From: DATIRA01 sp964553405
GTDB taxonomy: Bacteria; Pseudomonadota; Gammaproteobacteria; Steroidobacterales; Steroidobacteraceae
Assembly: GCA_964553405.1 (NCBI GenBank)
Contig: CAZKLS010000005.1
Span: 1 to 62,837 of the forward strand
Direction of reading: 5' to 3'
DNA length: 62,837 bases
Below the pieces are notes generated by a model. That model made no database searches. It saw nothing but the letters and a program-made list of their open reading frames with translations, and was not told where the DNA came from. Each line of letters opens with the position of its first letter. The stretch's first letter is position 1. The translations under genes and the position numbers were made by a program. This document shows positions 35,836 to 42,717 of the stretch, one piece after another.

Positions 35836-35851
35836 CTGTATGGATATACAG
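35836..35851. promoter_or_regulatory. LexA (SOS) box upstream of the radical-SAM gene
   Basis: CTGT-ATGGATAT-ACAG keeps the invariant CTGT-N8-ACAG core, and with its flanks matches 16 of 20 bases of the E. coli consensus. It ends 12 bases before the ATG at 35864, so LexA would block transcription. This placement argues that the ATG at 35840, which lies inside the box, is not the start. Confidence 0.8.
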
Positions 35852-35863
35852 TATTTTCGGCGC

Positions 35864-36949
35864 ATGTCAGCCTCTCCCCTCAGGCCGGCGCTCCGCGGCC
35901 GGGCCGCGGTCAGCAATCCGCAGGGTCGCTACGAGTCGTTGCGGGTCGAGCCTGCCGACGACGGCTGGGGCGGCGAGGAGGCGCTGCCGCCCCCGCCCGG
36001 AACCCGCTTCAGCGAGGACCGCCCGAAACGCGCGATCACCCGCAACCGGTCGCCGGACGTGCCGTTCGAGGCCTCGATCAACCCTTACCAGGGCTGCGAG
36101 CACGGCTGCATCTACTGCTTCGCCCGGCCGAGCCACGCGTACTGGAATCTCGGCCCGGGGCTCGACTTCGAGACGCGGATCTTCCACAAGCCGGGGCTGG
36201 CGCGGCTGCTCGAGCGCGAAATCTCCGCCGACGGTTATCTGTGCAGACCCATCAACCTCGGCGCCAACACCGATCCGTACCAGCCGGCCGAGCGCCGCTA
36301 CCGGACCACCCGGGCAGTGCTCGAGGTGCTGCTCGAGCATCGGCATCCGCTCACGATCGTCACGAAGGGGTCGCTGATCCTGCGGGACCTCGACCTGCTG
36401 CGAGAGCTCGCAGGCCTGCGGCTGGTGTCGGTGATGATCAGCCTGACCACGCTCGACGACGAGCTGAAGCGCCGCATGGAGCCGCGAGCCGCGGCGCCGC
36501 GCACTCGACTGCGCGTGATCAGCGAGCTGAACGATGCCGGCGTCCCGGTCGGCGTGCTGCTCGCGCCGCTGATTCCAGCCCTGAACGATCACGAGATCGA
36601 GCGGCTGCTGGCGGCTGCGAAGTCGGCGGGAGCCCGTGCTGCGGCTTACCTGCCGTTGCGCCTGCCCGGAGAGCTCGGTGACCTGTTCACCGAGTGGCTG
36701 CGCGCCCACTACCCGCTGCGGGCCGAGCGCGTGATCGCGCTGCTGCGCGGCCTGCGAGGCGGGCGGCTCAACGATCCGCGGTTCGGTCACCGCATGCGGG
36801 GCGAGGGCGCGTATGCGGACCTGCTGGCGGCACGGTTCGCGGCCGCCTGCCGTCGCGAAGGGCTGGCGGCGGGCACGACGGTCGAGCTGGATGCTTCCCG
36901 GTTCCGCGGCGCGGCGGCCGCCCAGCGCCAGCAGCAGATGCAGTTCTGA
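35864..36949 (+). CDS. PA0069-family radical SAM protein, SOS-controlled
   Basis: 361 residues with the radical-SAM cluster motif CEHGCIYC (CxxxCxxC) near residue 80, preceded by SINPYQG and followed by FARPSHAYW, as in the PA0069/SPL-like family. GANTDPYQPAERRYR is a second strong family motif. The relation to spore photoproduct lyase-like enzymes suggests DNA repair, consistent with the LexA box directly upstream. The chemical reaction is unknown. From memory, P. aeruginosa PA0069 is in the LexA regulon; this was not checked here. Confidence 0.9.
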   Translation: MSASPLRPALRGRAAVSNPQGRYESLRVEPADDGWGGEEALPPPPGTRFSEDRPKRAITRNRSPDVPFEASINPYQGCEHGCIYCFARPSHAYWNLGPGLDFETRIFHKPGLARLLEREISADGYLCRPINLGANTDPYQPAERRYRTTRAVLEVLLEHRHPLTIVTKGSLILRDLDLLRELAGLRLVSVMISLTTLDDELKRRMEPRAAAPRTRLRVISELNDAGVPVGVLLAPLIPALNDHEIERLLAAAKSAGARAAAYLPLRLPGELGDLFTEWLRAHYPLRAERVIALLRGLRGGRLNDPRFGHRMRGEGAYADLLAARFAAACRREGLAAGTTVELDASRFRGAAAAQRQQQMQF

Positions 36950-36990
36950 GTTTCGGCCCGGTGCCGCGTCCGGCGCCGCGGGCCTTGTCG

Positions 36991-36996
36991 TATACT
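36991..36996 (+). promoter_or_regulatory. TATACT -10-like box before the envelope-system cluster
   Basis: TATACT lies 70 bases upstream of the first lipoprotein gene (37067), the likely promoter of the ten-gene run. A C5/G6 inverted repeat (CCCCC-AGC-GGGGGG) follows just downstream in the leader. No -35 is clear. Confidence 0.35.
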
Positions 36997-37066
36997 CGGA
37001 GCGAAACCCCCAGCGGGGGGCGCTTCCCACGGGCGAGGTCAGTCGACCGGGAGGGTCATCGGCGCC

Positions 37067-37861
37067 ATGTTCTCCATCGCGTGCTTGCCAGGTCGGCGGC
37101 TGCGGCGGCCACGCCGGTCTGCGGGACGATCGGTTGTCCTCGTAGTGCTGGGCGTCGCGCTCGGCGGCTGCATGACCGCCAAGGTCGACGAGACCCGCCA
37201 GATCGCGGCCGCGGTCCAGGCGGACGAATCCATCGTCGTGCTGAAAAAGCCGCAGCTCGAAGGCGTGGGCACCGAGGAGGGTTTCCTCGACTGCGTGCAG
37301 GAGAAGCTCGGCGGGCAACTGCTGCATCCGGAGGAAGGCCAGTCCGCCAAGGTCCATGGCGCTGCGCCGTTCAAGATTTACGGCGAGCAGGAGTTCACCG
37401 ACGCACTGTTCCCGTGGTTCGAGCCCAGCACGGCGCCCGCGAATGCGGCCGGGCTCAAGACGCTGCTCGAGCGCCCCGGCGTGGCGGAGCGGCTCGCTCA
37501 GATCGGCGTGCGCTACGTGGTCTGGCTCGATGGCAGCACGCGCAAGACGGACAGCGGCGGGAGTGTCTCCTGCGTGATCGGGCCCGGCGGCGGCGGCTGC
37601 ATCGGCCTCGGCTGGTGGGAGAAGCAGTCGGATTACGTCGCCTCGGTCTGGGACATGCAGTCGGCGGCCGAGATCGGCTCGGTCAGCACGGACGTGTCCG
37701 GAACCTCGGTGCTGATCGGTGCGGTCGCCCCGATACCGATCATCACTCCGGTGCGTTCGACCGCCTGTGGCCGGCTTGCCGAGCAGTTGCGCTCGTTCCT
37801 GACGGGATCGGATCTCGCCGGCGGCGCGGCAGCCGCGGCGGCGGCCGCCGGCTCTCGTTGA
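37067..37861 (+). CDS. Lipoprotein of unknown function, first gene of the envelope cluster
   Basis: 264 residues. A basic N-terminus and hydrophobic stretch end in a lipobox LGGC (Cys35), so it is probably lipid-anchored. The body has FLDCVQEKL, IGVRYVVWLDG, a Gly-rich SCVIGPGGGGCIGLGWWEKQ with two cysteines, and PIPIITPVRSTACGRLAEQLR. The pattern is that of a small mixed alpha/beta domain of the kind seen in uncharacterised lipoproteins. No enzyme motif is seen. It ends in a poly-Ala tail. Its place at the head of the cluster suggests it is an envelope-facing part. Confidence 0.7.
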   Translation: MFSIACLPGRRLRRPRRSAGRSVVLVVLGVALGGCMTAKVDETRQIAAAVQADESIVVLKKPQLEGVGTEEGFLDCVQEKLGGQLLHPEEGQSAKVHGAAPFKIYGEQEFTDALFPWFEPSTAPANAAGLKTLLERPGVAERLAQIGVRYVVWLDGSTRKTDSGGSVSCVIGPGGGGCIGLGWWEKQSDYVASVWDMQSAAEIGSVSTDVSGTSVLIGAVAPIPIITPVRSTACGRLAEQLRSFLTGSDLAGGAAAAAAAAGSR

Positions 37862-37941
37862 ACCCTGCCGGCCCCGGGGGATCAAAACCCATGTGGTGCG
37901 GCCACCGGGCCGCAGGGAATGCTCGCGATTAGAATCCTCCG

Positions 37942-39090
37942 ATGAACCGGACTGTTTGCCAACGAGTCCTGCCCTGCCTCTGCGTGCTGGCCTGCCTCGG
38001 GCTGGCCGCCTGCACCGGCATGTCGGAGAGCTCGATGCCGTCGCTGCCGCAGCCGCCGGCATCGCCGCCGTCTTCGACGCCGCCGTCGACTCCGGGCGGC
38101 TCGAGCGGCGGCAGTCCGAGCACCAGCCCGGCTCCGAGCGCAGGAGGCCAGGAATCGCCGTTCCCGGAACAGCAATCAACCAGCGGCAGTTCGGGCTCGG
38201 CAGGCAGCCCGCCGACCAGCCCTTCCTCCAGCGACCCGGCGGCTTCGGGCGGCGCCGGTCCGGCCGGAGAGCCGCCGCCACCCGCCCCACAGGGCTGGCC
38301 GAGCCCGGCCGGGCAGTCCGGCGATCAGCGGTCCGACCCGGCCGGCAACCCGTCCAGCGGGAGCGGCTCACCGGGCGGGCGGCGGCCGGAGACGTCGAGT
38401 AGCGCCGGAACCGGGCCTCAGGGCACCACCGGAACGGCGGGCGGTGCAGAGCCCGGCTCCACGGCCAGCCCGGGCAGTGGCGCCGACGTCACTGGCGGCG
38501 GCCGGCAGGCCCCGGGCGCCACGGGTGGCTCGGGCAGTGCGGGCGCGCCCGCGGCGGAGGGCGGCCCGGGCCAGCAGGGCACCGCGGCCGGAGGCGGCGG
38601 CCCGATGACGGCCGAGGACCAGCGTGCCCAGATCGACCGGCGCTTCGAGGAGACTTTCGCGGTTTTCGACGAGCGCATGCGCAAGGAGCAGGAGACGATT
38701 TCACAGGAGCGTGCGGCCGGCGGTGGCGCCGGGTCCGGCCCGGGCATGGAGGGCTATCCGGGGGAAGCCGGCGACGGATCCGGCGTGGAGGGACGGCAGG
38801 GCGGACGTGACGGCGACCAGGCGGAAGGCGGCGGCATGCCTGGTGGCGAGGGCGAGTCCGGGCAGGGCAGTTCCGAAAATTCCGGCGAGCGCGGTGGCGG
38901 CGGTGGCGTGGGCGGCGGCGGTCCGCTCGGAGGTTCCGGACCCAGCGATGTTCCTGCGGACATCCCCGACGGGCGCGACGACGACATCGTCGCGCGCCAG
39001 CTGCGCGAGGCCGCGATGAAGGAGACCGACCCCGAGCTGAGGGAGCGACTTTGGGAAGAGTACAGGCAGTACAAGAAGAGCACGCAGTGA
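37942..39090 (+). CDS. Low-complexity Gly/Ser/Pro-rich lipoprotein with conserved C-terminal helix
   Basis: 382 residues. A signal peptide ends in lipobox LAAC (Cys24). Residues about 28-330 are a long Gly/Ser/Pro-rich, disordered tether with a short charged helical piece near 222-252 (DQRAQIDRRFEETFAVFDERM). The last 45 residues are a charged helix (DDDIVARQLREAAMKETDPE). The layout suggests a lipid anchor, a flexible tether and a docking peptide for a partner. The stop overlaps the next ATG by one base (TGATG). Confidence 0.7.
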   Translation: MNRTVCQRVLPCLCVLACLGLAACTGMSESSMPSLPQPPASPPSSTPPSTPGGSSGGSPSTSPAPSAGGQESPFPEQQSTSGSSGSAGSPPTSPSSSDPAASGGAGPAGEPPPPAPQGWPSPAGQSGDQRSDPAGNPSSGSGSPGGRRPETSSSAGTGPQGTTGTAGGAEPGSTASPGSGADVTGGGRQAPGATGGSGSAGAPAAEGGPGQQGTAAGGGGPMTAEDQRAQIDRRFEETFAVFDERMRKEQETISQERAAGGGAGSGPGMEGYPGEAGDGSGVEGRQGGRDGDQAEGGGMPGGEGESGQGSSENSGERGGGGGVGGGGPLGGSGPSDVPADIPDGRDDDIVARQLREAAMKETDPELRERLWEEYRQYKKSTQ

Positions 39091-40340
39091 TGCGGGGACT
39101 CGGCAGCTTCAGCCGCAGTTTCGTGCTGCTCGGCCTGGCCGTTGCCGGGCTCGCGCTGCAGGGCTGTGTCGTGCAGGAGCAGCGGCCGATGACGCGCATT
39201 CCCGCGGAGCGCGCGACCGCCGAGGTTCCGCAGCAGGAGTTGCTGGACGTCGGGATCCGGATCTTCGACCCGAACATCCCGCAGGACGAGAAGCAGCTCG
39301 AGAAGGACCGCATCTTTCCGGACGTGCGACGAGCCGAGTCGCGCTACATCCCCGTGACGTTGCGCGATACGCTCGAGCGCACGGGCTATTGGGGGCAGGT
39401 GCGCGTGCTTCCGCCCGGCGCCGAGGGCACGGAACTGCTGCTCGACGGGACGATACTGGAGTCGAACGGTCGGGTGCTTCGCCTGGACGTCACGGCACAG
39501 GATTCCACCGGGCGCATCTGGTATCGAAAGACCTACGAGGGCGATGCGGATACGCGCGCGTACAAGGGAAGCCCCGGCCGGCCCGCCGATCCGTTCGAGA
39601 ACCTCTACAACACGATGGCGAACGACCTGCTCGAGGCGCGCCGCCGGCTGAGCCGCGAGGATCTCGTCGCGATCCGCCAGGTCTCGGAGCTGCGATTCGC
39701 CGCCGAACTCGCTCCGTACGCATACGGGGCCTATCTCGCGCAGGACCGCAAGGGAGCGTACTCGGTGGTGCGACTGCCGGCCGCGCAGGATCCGCTGCTG
39801 CAGCGGATTCACGGCGTCCGCGAGCGGGACTACGCGCTGGTCGACACGCTGAACGAGCATTACGCCGCTTTCGGCGCCGGCATGAGCGACCCCTACACGA
39901 ACTGGCGCAAGTACATGTACGAGGAGCTGGAGGCCGAGGCCGAGGCGAAGCGCCAGGCGCTGACGCGCCAGCTGCTCGGCGCCGCGGCGGTGATCGGCGG
40001 CGTGGTCGCCGGCAGCAATTCCTCGAGCAGCGCGGCATCGGCCGCGGCGACGGCCGCGGTGATCGGCGGCATGTACGCCTTCAAGAGCGGGTTCGACATG
40101 CGCGCCGAAGTGAAGATGCACGGCGAGACGCTCAAGCAGCTCGGCGACTCGTTCCAGGCCGAGGTCCAGCCGATGGTCGTGGACGTCGAGGGCCGGACGC
40201 TGCAACTCAAGGGTTCCGCCGAGGAGCAGTACGCCGAGTGGCGTCGCCTGCTGAAGGAACTCTACGAGAACGAGACCGGGCTGCCAGCCGTCGTCGGCGG
40301 CGCGGCGGACGGGGGCAAGCCCGCTGCCGGTCGGCGTTGA
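39090..40340 (+). CDS. Lipoprotein with Gly/Ala-rich hydrophobic segment
   Basis: 416 residues with lipobox LQGC (Cys26). The first half is an alpha/beta domain (LDVGIRIFDPNIP, YIPVTLRDTLERTGYWGQVRVLP, ELLLDGTILESNGRVLRLDVTAQDSTGRIWY), similar in style to outer-membrane-associated lipoprotein domains. A Gly/Ala-rich hydrophobic patch (about 292-330; LLGAAAVIGGVVAGSN) may insert in a membrane. A coiled helical end follows. The ATG overlaps the upstream stop by one base, indicating translational coupling. Function unknown. Confidence 0.7.
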   Translation: MRGLGSFSRSFVLLGLAVAGLALQGCVVQEQRPMTRIPAERATAEVPQQELLDVGIRIFDPNIPQDEKQLEKDRIFPDVRRAESRYIPVTLRDTLERTGYWGQVRVLPPGAEGTELLLDGTILESNGRVLRLDVTAQDSTGRIWYRKTYEGDADTRAYKGSPGRPADPFENLYNTMANDLLEARRRLSREDLVAIRQVSELRFAAELAPYAYGAYLAQDRKGAYSVVRLPAAQDPLLQRIHGVRERDYALVDTLNEHYAAFGAGMSDPYTNWRKYMYEELEAEAEAKRQALTRQLLGAAAVIGGVVAGSNSSSSAASAAATAAVIGGMYAFKSGFDMRAEVKMHGETLKQLGDSFQAEVQPMVVDVEGRTLQLKGSAEEQYAEWRRLLKELYENETGLPAVVGGAADGGKPAAGRR

Positions 40341-40357
40341 GGCCGGGCCGGGCGACG

Positions 40358-42715
40358 ATGTCCACGCTCGAAAAGGGGCAGGTCCTCGCTGCGCGGTATG
40401 CGCTGGTGCGCCGGCTCACCGCCCGCGACGCCACAGAGCTGTGGGAGGCTCGTGACGACGCATCCGGCGAGGCGAGACTGCTCAAGCTTGCGGTCCCGGG
40501 TCGCGCCGGTTCAGATACCGCGCACCAGCGACTGCTGCACGGCGCTCGCATCCAGCTCGGCCTGCGCCACCCGCACCTGGTCCCCTGCGAGCAGGTCGAT
40601 CCGGGGCCCCCGGCATTCGCCGTCTATCCGTATTACGCGCGCGGTGACCTGAGCGCGCTGCGGGGACGCCCGGCAAGCGAAGTCCTGCCCGTGCTGGCCG
40701 GCGTCGCGGACGGCATGGCGGCCCTGCACCGGCAGGGACTGGTCCACGGGGATCTCAAGCCCGCCAACGTGCTGCTGAGCGACGAGGGCAGGCCGCTGGT
40801 CACGGACCTCGGTATCGCGAGGCCGATCGGGGAAAGGTCGGCCTCGTTCGGAGGGTCGCCGTTTTCCAGCAGCCCGCAGCAGCTCGCCGGTGAGCCGGCC
40901 TCGGTCGCAGACGACGTTTACGGTTTCGGGGCGCTCGCCTATGAGCTGCTGTCCGGATATCCGCCGTTCTATCCGGATCCCTCGCCGGAGCGCGTGAACC
41001 TGGAGCCGCCGCAGCCACTCGCGGCGCGAGCCGGCGTGCCGGAGCGCCTTGCGCGTCTGGTCATGGCTTGCCTGGAGAAGGACCCGGCCCGCCGCCCGAA
41101 GGATTTCCCGGTTTTGTCGCGCGAGCTGGCCGCGCTGGAAGTCGCAGCGCAGGAACCTCCCGAGGGGTCGAGAAGCCCGCGCGTGGAGCTGCAGCCGCCG
41201 CCCGAGCCTGCCCCGACGATAGCGCCGCAGTGGCGCAGGAAGGATCCGCGGGGCCCGAGCCCGGAGGACCTGCGCCGCCAGGGTTTCCGGCGCGGACTGG
41301 TCGCGGGCGTATTCGCGTTGCTGGTGGTGGCTGCGGGATTCGTGTTCCTGGTCCTGCCGCGCTGGGTCGAGCGCCAGGCGCCGGCGGCCGCGACAGCGGC
41401 GGAGCCGCCGGTCGAGGCGCAGTCGGCTGCGGCGGCCGCGGCCGGAACCGGCCAGGAATCGGACCCGCAGCGCGACCTTCAGGCGCTCGCCGCAGCCAAG
41501 ACCCGCTATGACGAACTCTGGCCCGCCACCGGCGAACGGCTCGCAGCGCTCGAGAAGCGCGGCGCCTCCCGCTGGGGCGCGGAGCCGCTTGCCAGCGCGA
41601 AGGCGCAGTTCACGAGCGCCGAAGCGGACGCGCGCGAGCTGCGCTACGACACCGCTGTCGCGGCCCTCGAGCGCGCCGACGCGAACCTGCTTGAGCTCGA
41701 GCGACTGGCCGGGACACGGCTCCGCGAGGCGCTCGCGGCCGGCGCGGCCGCGCTCGACGCCGGCGATTCGCTCGAGGCGAAGGCGCAGTTCGAGCTGGCG
41801 CTGCTGATCGAGCCGGCCTCCTCGGCCGGCCGGCGCGGGCTCGAGCGTGCGGGCTCGCTGGACGAGGTCCGTGGGCTGGTCGCCGAGGCGCGTGCGCTGG
41901 AGCGTGACGGGCGCGGCGATGCGGCGGCCGAACGCTATCGGCAGGCTCTGCGCCTCGATGCAGACACGTCGGACGCCCGTGAGGGACTCGCGCGGCTTAC
42001 GGCTGCGGCTTCGGCGGAGGCATTTTCCCGGGCCGTCGCCGAGGGCCTCGGTGCGCTGCAACGCGGCGACGCGGCCGCTGCCCGCAGCGCCTTTGAGCGC
42101 GCGGAGCGGATTCGTCCTGGCGCGCCGGAGGTACGCGACGGGCTCGCCGCAGCGGATCGGGCACAAGGACAGTCGGCGATCGAGGCGCACCTCGCTGCGG
42201 CCCGGCAGCTGGAGACGGCCGAGCGCTGGCAGGAGGCGCTGTCGGAGTACCGCAAGGCGCTGGCGATCGACCCGAGGCTGCTCCCGGCGCAGCAGGGGCT
42301 CGAGCGCACCGAGCCGCGCGCGCAGCTCGCGGCCGAGCTGGAGGCTTACCTGTCGCGACCTGAGCGGCTGTTCAGCAACGAGGTGCGCAACGCCGCGCGC
42401 CACGCGCTGCGACACGCAGGGTCGGCAACGCCGCAAGGCCCCGTGCTCGCCCGGCAGGTCGCCGAGCTCGATGCGTTGATCAGCGCCGCGGAGACGCCGG
42501 TGAGGATCGCGCTCAGCTCGGACAACGCGACCGAGGTGACCGTCTACAGGGTCGGCAGCCTCGGTGTTTTCGAGCGCAAGGACCTCGAGCTGCTGCCGGG
42601 ACGCTACACGGTCGTCGGATCGCGTGCCGGGTTCCGCGACGTCCGCCGGGAGATAACGCTGCTGCCGGGCTCGCCGCCGGCAACGGTCGTGATCCGCTGC
42701 GAGGAGCCGATCTGA
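40358..42715 (+). CDS. Membrane-spanning Ser/Thr-kinase-like protein with periplasmic repeat region
   Basis: 785 residues. A cytoplasmic kinase fold (about 10-262) has the lysine (Lys43, LLKLA), catalytic loop HGDLKPAN (Asp132), DLG (Asp150) and the later DVYGFGALAYELLSG block. The glycine-rich loop is absent (RRLTARDATELW), and the helix-C Glu appears to be Gly (HGARIQLGLRHPHLV), so activity may be weak or absent. One membrane helix lies at about 312-335. The remaining 450 residues are periplasmic: Ala-rich helical/TPR-like repeats (about 380-680) and a PEGA-like end (about 705-785). ATG at 40358, 17 bases after the upstream stop. Confidence 0.88.
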   Translation: MSTLEKGQVLAARYALVRRLTARDATELWEARDDASGEARLLKLAVPGRAGSDTAHQRLLHGARIQLGLRHPHLVPCEQVDPGPPAFAVYPYYARGDLSALRGRPASEVLPVLAGVADGMAALHRQGLVHGDLKPANVLLSDEGRPLVTDLGIARPIGERSASFGGSPFSSSPQQLAGEPASVADDVYGFGALAYELLSGYPPFYPDPSPERVNLEPPQPLAARAGVPERLARLVMACLEKDPARRPKDFPVLSRELAALEVAAQEPPEGSRSPRVELQPPPEPAPTIAPQWRRKDPRGPSPEDLRRQGFRRGLVAGVFALLVVAAGFVFLVLPRWVERQAPAAATAAEPPVEAQSAAAAAAGTGQESDPQRDLQALAAAKTRYDELWPATGERLAALEKRGASRWGAEPLASAKAQFTSAEADARELRYDTAVAALERADANLLELERLAGTRLREALAAGAAALDAGDSLEAKAQFELALLIEPASSAGRRGLERAGSLDEVRGLVAEARALERDGRGDAAAERYRQALRLDADTSDAREGLARLTAAASAEAFSRAVAEGLGALQRGDAAAARSAFERAERIRPGAPEVRDGLAAADRAQGQSAIEAHLAAARQLETAERWQEALSEYRKALAIDPRLLPAQQGLERTEPRAQLAAELEAYLSRPERLFSNEVRNAARHALRHAGSATPQGPVLARQVAELDALISAAETPVRIALSSDNATEVTVYRVGSLGVFERKDLELLPGRYTVVGSRAGFRDVRREITLLPGSPPATVVIRCEEPI

Positions 42716-42717
42716 GC

